DNA of 5,699 nt from DAOUMU01 sp034409055 (GCA_034409055.1 DAOUMU010000038.1:1-5699), one strand, 5' to 3'; shown: positions 1 through 5,505, numbered from the stretch's first letter. Numbers and translations are program-made. Notes: generated from the letters alone by a model not told the origin.

Positions 1-54
1 GTTGTAGCGCAGATTGACCTTGAGCTTCCGCCAGGAAGAGGGTCTCGTTGACAT
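1..54 (-). CDS. Possible start of a further operon gene (partial, runs off the left edge)
   Basis: An ATG at 52-54 opens a frame of 18 codons (MSTRPSSWRKLKVNLRYN) that stays open to the window edge. It starts 15 nt after the ferredoxin stop, a spacing typical of this operon. No convincing Shine-Dalgarno sequence precedes it. Another minus-strand frame is also open here and reads PVGPHVNETLFLAEAQG, but it has no ATG start, so the frame choice is uncertain. I recognise no family in so short a piece. If real, it is another member of the leftward operon. Confidence 0.3.
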   Translation of the reverse strand, partial: MSTRPSSWRKLKVNLRYN

Positions 55-69
55 GCGGGCCAACCGGCG

Positions 70-276
70 CTATCCAGGTAGTACCGACGCCTCTCGCTCC
101 AGCTCTTCCACCCAAATAATCGCCCCGGTGGGACAATTCATCTCGCATGTGCCACACTCTATGCAGATATCCAAATCAATATAGGTCTGGGTTTCTCCTT
201 CCTCAATAGCGTTGCTCGGACATCCGGCAACACATGCTCCACACAGGATACATTCATCAGTAACTACATAAGCCAT
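70..276 (-). CDS. 2[4Fe-4S] bacterial-type ferredoxin, 68 aa
   Basis: This small cytoplasmic electron carrier has two complete cluster-binding motifs: CILCGACVAGCP (Cys 9, 12, 15, 19) and CIECGTCEMNCP (Cys 38, 41, 44, 48). Each has the CxxCxxCxxxCP pattern of clostridial-type ferredoxins, in which the fourth cysteine of each motif ligates the other cluster. At 68 residues it is slightly longer than the classical 55-60 because of an acidic tail after residue 53. The ATG is preceded by GAGGA with a 7-nt spacer. It lies 52 nt after the CoA-transferase beta gene on the same strand and is probably in the same operon. It may exchange electrons with the flavoprotein encoded at the head of the operon or with an oxidoreductase outside the window; the partner is inference. 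Family assignment is very secure. Confidence 0.95.
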   Translation of the reverse strand: MAYVVTDECILCGACVAGCPSNAIEEGETQTYIDLDICIECGTCEMNCPTGAIIWVEELEREASVLPG

Positions 277-328
277 TGTTCAGTCCTCTAATCCAATCTA
301 AAGCGGAAGTAGATAAAAATATTTTTCG

Positions 329-1108
329 TTAACTGGCCCCCGCATACATCCTTTCTGGATCGATCTCCTCGCGGATCACGCGAACCTGCTCTGCCGTAGG
401 GGGTGCGGTGACAGGCAGGTCTTCTGGCACAATCGGCTTAAAGTTCATATTTGAAAGAACATCCTCGAGCGTGGTGTTGGGGTGAATTGACTCTAATCGC
501 ATTCGTTTGCTCTCCGGATCGAAGCCAAAGACTGCTTTATCGGTAATCACCCGGCTGGGGCCTCCGCGCAAGCCTCGGTTCTGGCGTTCACCGCCCCCCC
601 TCAGATACCCCGGACTCGTTATGAAAGAAACCGCCTCATTGAGCTTGCGCGCCTCGTGCCGAATGAGAACGACCGTCCGGTTGGCGTTCGAGGCGACGTC
701 ATTGCCGCCGCCGCTGCCCGTAAAACGACGAAACTTACCCTTGGGATCGCCTAACAAAGTCGTATTCAGATTGCCATACGCATCGATTTCAAGACCCCCC
801 AGGAATCCCACATCTACCAGCCCTCTGTGTAAAACCGAACCCAACATGTCCGCAAAACTGGTATGGACCTTGGCTCGATACCAGATCCTGGGATCGGAGA
901 GACCATCGACCCCTACCTCGATAGGCTCTGGATCAACCACACCCAACTCAAAAAGGATCGTGATGTTTGGGGCATGAGTACGTTGAGCCAGGAATGTTGC
1001 GATCACCGGCAGGCCAAGCCCCACAACCACAATTTCACCATCTTTTAATTCACGAGCGCCTGCGGCTGCCATCAACTCATAGGGAGCATATTCAAGTTCT
1101 GCTGTCAT
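329..1108 (-). CDS. Family I CoA-transferase, beta subunit (GctB/IpdB-like)
   Basis: This is the beta subunit of a heteromeric CoA-transferase of the glutaconate CoA-transferase (GctAB) or steroid-ring IpdAB type, acting in the cytoplasm with the alpha subunit encoded just upstream. Visible family features are an N-terminal GEIVVVGLGLP strand-loop, then FELGVVDP with a glutamate in the E-x-G position of the catalytic glutamate. Next come DVGFLGGLEIDAYGNLNTT, a glycine-rich SGGGNDVAS loop and a late GGPSRVITDKAVFGFD segment. From the chosen start the glutamate is residue 54, the number I recall for the catalytic Glu of Acidaminococcus GctB. The open frame extends to a GTG at 1123, but AGGAG sits 7 nt before the ATG at 1108 (4 nt before another ATG at 1111), so 1108 is preferred. 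Length, 259 aa, is normal. Substrate is unknown; the IpdAB branch is a hydrolase rather than a transferase. Confidence 0.88.
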   Translation of the reverse strand: MTAELEYAPYELMAAAGARELKDGEIVVVGLGLPVIATFLAQRTHAPNITILFELGVVDPEPIEVGVDGLSDPRIWYRAKVHTSFADMLGSVLHRGLVDVGFLGGLEIDAYGNLNTTLLGDPKGKFRRFTGSGGGNDVASNANRTVVLIRHEARKLNEAVSFITSPGYLRGGGERQNRGLRGGPSRVITDKAVFGFDPESKRMRLESIHPNTTLEDVLSNMNFKPIVPEDLPVTAPPTAEQVRVIREEIDPERMYAGAS

Positions 1109-1126
1109 CATTCTTCTCCTCACGCA

Positions 1127-2026
1127 TCAATACCCCAAAATAGGATCAGCAGTCAGGTTATTGAGATACTTCATACCACCCACTGCTTCAAGGTAAGCCC
1201 AATGGTCTTTGACGCCGTACACATACTTTTCCAGGTATTCTTGTAAACCTGGTGATGTTTTGGAGGCCTCGGCATATTTTTTGATATGTTCCTTATCAAA
1301 ATCATAGACACCATATACAGAGGTTGGATGCGCCGAGAAAGGCAAGTGAACCACGTGAGAGATCCTGAACCCTGGAATCACTGTCCGTTCCGGGTATTGG
1401 CGAATCGTTTCAGTAGACACAAGCCGTTCGGTAATGACGATTGTACGCTTGCTTGCTTTTACTTGTTCCTCGTTATCCCAGCGCGGTCCCAAAATCCAGG
1501 CGTTGCCATCTTCATCTGCAACCTGCACCTGCACAACCGCCACATCAGGCAGGAGTGGCTTGAGAACGAGCCAATCGTCACCCGTAAAGGGGTCTTTCAA
1601 GGTGCTGACCACTGGCGGCGTTACCTCTTGCAATTGCTTGAGGATATCGGACCCATTCAGAGAACGAATCGGTATGAATGGCAACCCAAGAGAGCCAGCC
1701 AGATAGCGAAAAGTCATCGAAAGGCTGCTGAGTTCTTCCGTGGCCAGGGTTCCCTGTTCAATTCCCCGCTTCAAACAAAAGTGCTGGCCGGAACGACCGC
1801 GCGAACCGCCGCCATACACGATGCGATCCACGGCGCCCGCGCCAACCAGAATATCCGCATCGATCCCGCCGACACATTGTGAAACGGTCAGCCCTTTTAT
1901 TTCTTGACGGATTACCTCGTGAGCGAAAGCCATCACACATCGAGCGGTTGCAAACCCTGATAGGGCCACGTGTACGCCCGAGGGAACAGATGCGACGGCA
2001 TCAGCAAGTGTTGCAAGCTTTGTCAT
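1127..2026 (-). CDS. Family I CoA-transferase, alpha subunit (GctA/IpdA-like)
   Basis: This is the alpha partner of the beta subunit that follows about 18 nt downstream; the pair forms the active heteromer. The 299-residue protein shows the GctA pattern: VHVALSGFATARCVMAFAHE near the N-terminus, GGIDADILVGAGAVDRIVYGG, and an RGIEQGTL...EELSSLSM stretch. These are followed by GLPFIPIRSLNGSDIL, then DVAVVQVQVADEDGNAWILG and TIVITERLVST. The catalytic glutamate lies in the beta subunit, as the family requires. The open frame begins at a TTG at 2038, but the ATG at 2026 has GGAGG with a 5-nt spacer that falls inside that extension, so I start there, 12 nt after the preceding stop. Nothing is truncated. 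The assignment to the GctA/IpdA group is firm; glutaconate, another dicarboxylate or a ring-cleavage intermediate cannot be distinguished from sequence alone. Confidence 0.88.
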   Translation of the reverse strand: MTKLATLADAVASVPSGVHVALSGFATARCVMAFAHEVIRQEIKGLTVSQCVGGIDADILVGAGAVDRIVYGGGSRGRSGQHFCLKRGIEQGTLATEELSSLSMTFRYLAGSLGLPFIPIRSLNGSDILKQLQEVTPPVVSTLKDPFTGDDWLVLKPLLPDVAVVQVQVADEDGNAWILGPRWDNEEQVKASKRTIVITERLVSTETIRQYPERTVIPGFRISHVVHLPFSAHPTSVYGVYDFDKEHIKKYAEASKTSPGLQEYLEKYVYGVKDHWAYLEAVGGMKYLNNLTADPILGY

Positions 2027-2038
2027 ACCCGCCTCCAA

Positions 2039-2506
2039 TTACTCATCAAATGTCGGTCGCGACTCGAACAGAACGAGCAACAAATGGCACGCTCCATCCT
2101 CGATCTTGATTTCCGCCAATTCAACCGGGCGATCCAGAGCCTCTTCGATGGCCAGCACCACCAGGTTGGCCGGGATGCAGGTGAAAGGCTCCACACCCTT
2201 GGCAATCATTCTCTGCTCTACCTTCTCGTGCAAGCACCCCTGCACCTTGAGCCGCAACAGCCGGCCGTCCAACTCGTGAGAGATACTTGAGACGATACCC
2301 TCTTCTTCCAGGATCTGCTCGATGGTGCCAACAATCGTCTCCACATCCTGAGTCTTGATCCTGGGCAAGCACTTGTCCAGAAAGAAATCGCGGCCTACGG
2401 TCGTGACTCGAAAGCGCGCTCCTTTGCCGCGTTCATCCCAAAAAGCCTTCTGAAGGTCATAGACAATGCTATTTACATATTCCAAAGGGATGTCTTTTTT
2501 GCTCAT
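2039..2506 (-). CDS. Unrecognised 155-aa protein with a V4R-like C-terminal pattern
   Basis: I do not recognise this protein with confidence. It is soluble, with no signal peptide or membrane segment, and mixed in charge. The N-terminal 70 residues look helical (LEYVNSIVYDLQKAFWDERG, then DVETIVGTIEQILEEEG). The C-terminal half contains GCLHEKVEQRM, FTCIPANLVVLAIEEALDRP and VELAEIKIEDGACHLLLVLFE. The last two resemble the end of V4R (4-vinyl reductase/hydrocarbon-binding) domains, where a helix is followed by a G/D-R-P-V turn and a G-x-x-C-x-F-type strand. Cysteines lie at 46, 91, 110 and 140. Its ATG overlaps the nitroreductase stop by four bases (ATGA), with GGAGGAGG just upstream, so the two are translationally coupled. 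By position it could bind the small molecule or thioester handled by this operon; that is inference. Confidence 0.75.
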   Translation of the reverse strand: MSKKDIPLEYVNSIVYDLQKAFWDERGKGARFRVTTVGRDFFLDKCLPRIKTQDVETIVGTIEQILEEEGIVSSISHELDGRLLRLKVQGCLHEKVEQRMIAKGVEPFTCIPANLVVLAIEEALDRPVELAEIKIEDGACHLLLVLFESRPTFDE

Positions 2507-3183
2507 GCTTCTTCCTCCTCCTTGTAGTATGGAGAGTTCCAGCTCTCGGAGTAAACCAATTCGTTCAATGGGATACGAGGGCGAGGCCGGTGGGGACGTA
2601 AGGGGTGTCCGATAGCAATGACGCTGATGATCTTGATCTCCTCTGGCACCCCAAGTAGGTCTTTCATACGTTCTTCATCGCGGATGTCAATACAGGGGGC
2701 GATCACCCAGCAGGCGCCCAGCCCCAACGCGGTCACCATTAACAAGATGTTTTCTATGGCCGCCGACGTGTCGTAGGGTAGATCCCACACATCCTTTCTA
2801 CCGCAAACAACAAGGCTGACTGGCGCATCGCCGAGGAAAGCGGATACTCGCCCCGATGTCAGTTTCTCAAAGATCGCTTTTTTCTTGGTTTCGTCCTCGA
2901 GGCTCGAAAAACGCTCTTGCATCTTCTCTGTGACGAACTCGGCGGTGAACCTACGACCACTACCCCCACCGGCGATAGTACCCAGTTGCTTGCGGGTGTC
3001 CGGATCACTAACAACAATAAACCGCCACGGTTGTGCGTTCTCGCCAGAAGGTGCTTGGCGCGCAGCCTCCAGTATCATCTTGAGGTGTTCCTCGGACACT
3101 GGCTCGTCAGTGTAGTGGCGGATACTCCGGCGGTCTTGAATTAACTTCATCGCCGCTTCTACCAAATCATACTGCTCTGACAC
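2503..3183 (-). CDS. Nitroreductase-family FMN oxidoreductase
   Basis: This is a flavoprotein of the nitroreductase superfamily, which uses FMN to reduce nitro, quinone or enone compounds, or modifies other substrates. RRSIRHYTDEPV (residues 18-29) is the usual N-terminal FMN-phosphate motif. APSGENAQPWRF (44-55) is the second FMN-contact segment. DTSAAIENILL followed by ALGLGACWVIAP (138-163) is the typical dimer helix and flavin-contact region, and IGHP comes later. The 226-aa length is normal. The frame is open back to an ATG at 3231, but I start at the GTG at 3183 because AAGGAG lies 7 nt before it and the extra 16 residues do not look like this family. It heads the leftward operon. The tail YYKEEEEEA is encoded by GA-rich codons that also form the ribosome site of the next gene. 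The actual substrate is unknown. Confidence 0.9.
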   Translation of the reverse strand: MSEQYDLVEAAMKLIQDRRSIRHYTDEPVSEEHLKMILEAARQAPSGENAQPWRFIVVSDPDTRKQLGTIAGGGSGRRFTAEFVTEKMQERFSSLEDETKKKAIFEKLTSGRVSAFLGDAPVSLVVCGRKDVWDLPYDTSAAIENILLMVTALGLGACWVIAPCIDIRDEERMKDLLGVPEEIKIISVIAIGHPLRPHRPRPRIPLNELVYSESWNSPYYKEEEEA

Positions 3184-3320
3184 CTTGATTCTCCTTTCAA
3201 TAGGAATTTTTATATGTTGGCATACTCCCAATAGCTCAGTTGCCGGTTAGCGGGTCATTAAGCCCCGAGGCTCTCGACTGAGTGACGAAATGCTCTCAAT
3301 ATTTCGTAGATAGCACGTGA
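3184..3320. other. Leader/intergenic region before the leftward operon, with nested hairpins
   Basis: No gene is seen here. The left end carries the nitroreductase ribosome site (AAGGAG, complement of 3191-3196). A perfect 7-bp hairpin lies at 3285-3307 (ACGAAAT, 9-nt loop, ATTTCGT). It is nested inside an 8-bp inverted repeat, AGGCTCTC at 3268-3275 and GAGAGCCT at 3319-3326. The right arm of the outer repeat is also the left end of the IS relic. No good -35/-10 pair reading toward the operon was found; TATAAA (complement of 3209-3214) lacks a matching -35. Confidence 0.5.
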
Positions 3321-3338
3321 GAGCCTATCTGAATAACC
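3320..3338. repeat. Left terminal inverted repeat of the IS relic
   Basis: AGAGCCTATCTGAATAACC matches the reverse complement of 3691-3709 at 18 of 19 positions. The GAGCCTATCYGAATAA type of end is what I would expect for an IS5-family element of the ISL2/IS1031 kind. Taking GAGCC at 3321 as the tip, the left flank is TGA (3318-3320). Confidence 0.8.
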
Positions 3339-3708
3339 CCCTTGTTATATCGATCTGAATAGGCGATGATATAGTTGGGGGCGTGAAAACAGAGAAGAAC
3401 AAAACCAAACGAGCAACCGCAAGGCATGTGACTGAATAAGGATTACGATTATCAAGAAGTCCACGATTTTCTGGCCGAATTTGGATTTACGGGGCATATT
3501 CAGGCGCGGGGCGAAGAAGCCAAGGAATTGGCCCGGGAGGCTGGTAAGCGGGCGCGGCGTTGGGTGGTAGAACGCGCTCATAGTTGGATGAACCACTTTC
3601 GTCGCATCCTGATCCGCTGGGAGAAAAAACCAGAAAACTACATCGTTTTTCTGCATTTCGCTTGTACTCTCATCGCTTTTCGGGCAGCCAGGTTATTCGG
3701 ATAGGCTC
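3321..3708 (+). mobile_element. Internally deleted IS5-family element, 388 bp (MITE-like relic)
   Basis: Two 19-bp inverted repeats (18/19 matching) bracket a fragment that encodes only the C-terminal end of an IS5-family DDE transposase on the plus strand. Intact members of this group are roughly twice this size or more, so the transposase N-terminus and the first catalytic aspartates have been lost, leaving about 50 bp between the left repeat and recognisable coding sequence. The flanks are TGA on the left (3318-3320) and TTA on the right (3709-3711). Both fit the TNA target pattern known for the ISL2/IS1031 group, though they differ by one base, so a true target duplication is only suggested. 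The element cannot move by itself but could be mobilised by a related transposase. Confidence 0.8.
3387..3704 (+). pseudogene. IS5-family transposase, C-terminal fragment with an internal stop
   Basis: The plus-strand frame from 3432 reads LNKDYDYQEVHDFLAEFGF, then ARRWVVERAHSWMNHFRRIL and RWEKKPENYIVFLHFACTL, ending at TAG 3702-3704. These are hallmark sequences of the IS5-family transposase C-terminus; the glutamate of WVVER is the catalytic E of the DDE triad within the Y-R-E-K signature region. The same frame continues upstream as NEQPQGM, interrupted by TGA at 3429-3431 where related proteins usually have Cys (MCLDKGYDY), so this is a one-codon nonsense change. Before about 3387 the frame meets another stop and similarity fades. 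The N-terminal portion is missing by deletion. The stop codon lies inside the right inverted repeat. No active product is expected. Confidence 0.85.
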
Positions 3709-3709
3709 T
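3691..3709. repeat. Right terminal inverted repeat of the IS relic
   Basis: GGTTATTCGGATAGGCTCT is the reverse complement of the left repeat at 3320-3338 with a single C/T difference. It overlaps the last codons (R-L-F-G-stop) of the broken transposase. The right flank is TTA (3709-3711). Confidence 0.8.
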
Positions 3710-3806
3710 TAGACAGCTCCCATCTGGAGGAGCTTGCTGCACAGATTCAAAAGCGTGTGCCTCTTCCGTGTCAGATGGGACTTGGGAGAGAACCCCATTC
3801 CTCACA

Positions 3807-3841
3807 GAAACTTGCTTCATTGGTGAGCAGGAGCAAGTTTC
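3807..3841. repeat. Perfect 10-bp hairpin in the putative operon leader
   Basis: GAAACTTGCT at 3807-3816 is exactly complementary to AGCAAGTTTC at 3832-3841, with a 15-nt loop. A competing pairing, CTCAC (3801-3805) with GTGAG (3823-3827), would exclude it. It lies just downstream of the predicted leftward start site (about 3867) and would fold in the 5' leader of that transcript. There is no adjacent U-run, so its role, if any, is not termination by the standard mechanism. Confidence 0.5.
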
Positions 3842-3853
3842 ATAGAATGAGAC

Positions 3854-3876
3854 ATTGTATCATATTACGATACAAT
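3854..3876. promoter_or_regulatory. Palindromic operator overlapping the leftward promoter
   Basis: ATTGTATC at 3854-3861, 7 nt, then GATACAAT at 3869-3876 is a perfect 8-bp-arm palindrome (23 bp in all). It spans from the -10 element across the predicted start site of the leftward promoter. Size and symmetry fit a dimeric repressor of the TetR, GntR or similar kind, acting by steric block. The cognate regulator is not identified in the window; the IclR-type gene at 5594 is a possible but unsupported candidate. Confidence 0.55.
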
Positions 3877-3902
3877 ATAACATGGTTTACAGAGTTTGTC
3901 AA
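3874..3902 (-). promoter_or_regulatory. Near-consensus sigma70-type promoter reading leftward
   Basis: On the minus strand, TTGACA (complement of 3897-3902) is followed by exactly 17 nt and TATATT (complement of 3874-3879). That gives a perfect -35 and 5/6 at -10. Transcription would start near 3867 and run left, antisense through the IS relic, into the nitroreductase operon 680 nt away. No better promoter is visible nearer that operon. Without the 388-bp insertion the leader would be about 300 nt. It may equally be an orphan of a lost gene. Confidence 0.6.
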
Positions 3903-4015
3903 GCCCAAAGTATTTTGGTGATTACCCATAAGTTCCACCTTCTCGTGGGAAAGGATAAAGAGGCAAGAAGGTGATCGCAGTTCTACAATATCACATTATC
4001 ATGTTATTCTGAACG

Positions 4016-4040
4016 ATAAGGATTTCAGTTCCTTATTTTT
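4016..4040 (+). terminator. Weak AT-rich stem-loop with T-run at the end of the aminotransferase gene
   Basis: ATAAGGA (4016-4022), loop TTTCAGT, then TCCTTAT (4030-4036), is followed by TTTT to 4040 on the plus strand. The shape is that of a small intrinsic terminator for rightward transcription, but the stem is AT-rich. On the minus strand the same stem begins inside the aminotransferase stop codon region and has no U-run after it, so it is a poor terminator for that gene. It may also be chance. Confidence 0.3.
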
Positions 4041-5313
4041 CCGCCACCAGTTTGTCGATGCTCACCAGTTGGGTACAGGTCGCCAACACATCCATTGCCA
4101 GCCGGATATCCTCGATGGGCGGAAATGTTGGGGCGATGCGAATGTTGCGGTCGCGGGGGTCTTTTTTGTAGGGGAACGTTGCTCCGGCGGGCGTAAACTT
4201 GACGCCCGCCTCGCCCGCTAGCTTAATCACGGCCTGGGCGCATCCGTCCATTGTGTCAAAACTGATGAAATACCCGCCGTTGGGCCGGCTCCACGTGGCG
4301 ACGTTTTTGCCGGCCAATTCCTGTTCCAAAATGTCCTGTACGGCGTCAAACTTGGGCTTCAGGATGGTGGCGTGCCTTTTCATATGGGCCTCTATACCGG
4401 CCATATCCTTGAAGAAGCGCACGTGGCGAAGCTGATTCAACTTATCCGGGCCGATGGTCTGGAAAAATAGCTGCTGCTTAACGAACTCAATGTTCTTTTT
4501 ACTCCCGGCCATCATTGCCACGCCCCCCCCGGCAAAGGAGATTTTGGAGGTTGACCCGAAGATGAAAACCCGGTCTGGATTCCCCGCCTGCTTGCAGGCA
4601 GTCAGAATATTCCGCAACCGGTCGGGCGTGTCGGTCAGATGATGGACAGTGTAGGCGTTGTCGTAAAAAATACGAAAGTCCTGCGCCGCCGTCTTCATCT
4701 TGGCCAGACGTTCTACCACGTCGTCAGAGTAGGTGACGCCCGTAGGGTTGCTGTACTTGGGCACACACCAGATGCCCTTGACGGTCTCATCTTGCGCCAC
4801 AATTTCTTCGACCGTGTCCATATCCGGCCCGTCCGCCTGCATCTCGATAGGTATCATCTCGATACCCAGGTATTGGCAGATGGAGAAATGACGGTCGTAG
4901 CCAGGGCAAGGGCATAGAAACTTGACGGCCGGCAACTTTACCCAGGGGACGTCGCTATCCGCCAGACCCTTGACCATCGCTCGGAGGATGGTATCGTGCA
5001 TCATCGTGAGGCTGGCGTTCCCGCCAATGATGATCTCATCGGGTTCGACTTCCAGGAAGTCGGCAAAGAGAGCCCTGGCCTCGGGAATGCCGTCCAGCCC
5101 ACCGTAGTTCCGGCAATCGTCTCCACCTGCCGTCTGAAAGTTTTCGCCGTCAACGCAGGTCAGCAGACCTGACGAGAGGTCTAGCTGTTCGGGACATGGT
5201 TTTCCCCGGGTCATGTCAATGGCTAAATTTCGGGACTGAAATCCCTGGTACTGCTCGGTTAATTCTGTTTTGAGTTTTTTTAGTTCGTCAGAATCAAGCG
5301 TTTTGAAGTCCAT
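4033..5313 (-). CDS. Class Ic aspartate aminotransferase-like PLP enzyme
   Basis: This fold-type I PLP enzyme is predicted to transfer the amino group between aspartate and 2-oxoglutarate in the cytoplasm. Numbered from the ATG at 5313 (426 aa), it has DMTRGKPCPEQLDLS near residue 33 and RNYGGLDGIPEAR near 68. KFLCPCPGYDRHF follows near 131, YSNPTG with the PLP-contact Asn at 189, and YDNAYTVHHLTD with Asp 218 and Tyr 221. FGSTSKISFAGGG has the Schiff-base lysine at 257, and NIRIAPTFPP has the carboxylate-binding Arg at 392. The RGKP, GYDRHF and STSKISFAGGG segments point to the divergent subgroup typified by Corynebacterium AspT (Pfam Aminotran_MocR-type), not classical AspC. The frame opens at a TTG (5334), but AGGA sits 6 nt before ATG 5313, which I use. 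It has its own promoter and faces away from an IclR regulator. Substrate preference is inferred from family. Confidence 0.9.
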   Translation of the reverse strand: MDFKTLDSDELKKLKTELTEQYQGFQSRNLAIDMTRGKPCPEQLDLSSGLLTCVDGENFQTAGGDDCRNYGGLDGIPEARALFADFLEVEPDEIIIGGNASLTMMHDTILRAMVKGLADSDVPWVKLPAVKFLCPCPGYDRHFSICQYLGIEMIPIEMQADGPDMDTVEEIVAQDETVKGIWCVPKYSNPTGVTYSDDVVERLAKMKTAAQDFRIFYDNAYTVHHLTDTPDRLRNILTACKQAGNPDRVFIFGSTSKISFAGGGVAMMAGSKKNIEFVKQQLFFQTIGPDKLNQLRHVRFFKDMAGIEAHMKRHATILKPKFDAVQDILEQELAGKNVATWSRPNGGYFISFDTMDGCAQAVIKLAGEAGVKFTPAGATFPYKKDPRDRNIRIAPTFPPIEDIRLAMDVLATCTQLVSIDKLVAEK

Positions 5314-5453
5314 TGGTCTTCCTAATTTATTCAAAGTTATGTTTTACTCGCTACTGCTTCCAAGGCCATTTTTGTGTGGGAGGATGGGCAAGCCGTGGAT
5401 ATTGAATTATGTTCCGTTTGATAGAACAGTGTTTCATACCACAAAACGCAACC

Positions 5454-5482
5454 AACATAGCACAATTTAGGTCGTTTGTCAA
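5454..5482 (-). promoter_or_regulatory. Promoter of the aminotransferase gene
   Basis: On the minus strand, TTGACA (complement of 5477-5482) is followed by a 17-nt spacer and TATGTT (complement of 5454-5459). That is a perfect -35 and 4/6 at -10. The predicted start is near 5447, giving a leader of about 134 nt before the ATG at 5313. The leader contains the TGTTC/GAACA inverted pair, which could let a bound regulator block elongation. Confidence 0.6.
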
Positions 5483-5505
5483 TAATTCGTTCGTAGTTTC
5501 GTAGT

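Larger units (their letters stand above)
3705..4032. other. Gene-free region between the IS relic and the aminotransferase, rich in inverted repeats
   Basis: No credible coding frame is present. Besides the promoter and palindrome listed separately, it holds four inverted repeats. AGCTCC/GGAGCT lies at 3715-3720 and 3729-3734. TCCCATCTG/CAGATGGGA lies at 3718-3726 and 3772-3780; it overlaps the first and is an alternative pairing. GAAACTTGCT/AGCAAGTTTC lies at 3807-3816 and 3832-3841. CACCTTCT/AGAAGGTG lies at 3936-3943 and 3966-3973. None is followed by a U-run on either strand, so they are not evident intrinsic terminators. Confidence 0.6.

Noticed and set aside
315..326. AAAAATATTTTT palindrome between the CoA-transferase beta and ferredoxin genes
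   Set aside because: It is a loopless AT palindrome with no GC stem, so it cannot act as a standard terminator and is common by chance in such sequence.
507..977. Plus-strand frame of 156 codons
   Set aside because: It is antisense to the CoA-transferase beta gene, whose family motifs are unmistakable; its composition is that of a shadow frame.
1286..1882. Plus-strand frame of 198 codons
   Set aside because: It is antisense to the CoA-transferase alpha gene, has no ribosome site and shows no family features.
3184..3231. Sixteen-residue N-terminal extension of the nitroreductase from an ATG at 3231
   Set aside because: No ribosome site precedes it, while AAGGAG lies 7 nt before the GTG at 3183 and the family normally starts shortly before the RRSIR motif.
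3233..3250. tRNA D-arm-like string AGCTCAGTTG...GGTTAG on the plus strand
   Set aside because: The matching GAGC arm, a T-arm with TTCRA and a closing acceptor stem are all missing, so this is not a tRNA gene.
3345..3656. Minus-strand open frame of 103 codons across the IS relic
   Set aside because: It is the antisense shadow of the plus-strand transposase fragment, which has clear IS5-family motifs.
3638..3820. Minus-strand open frame of 60 codons beginning MKQVSVRNG downstream of the regulated promoter
   Set aside because: It has no ribosome site and no recognisable motif, and it runs into the IS right end and transposase shadow.
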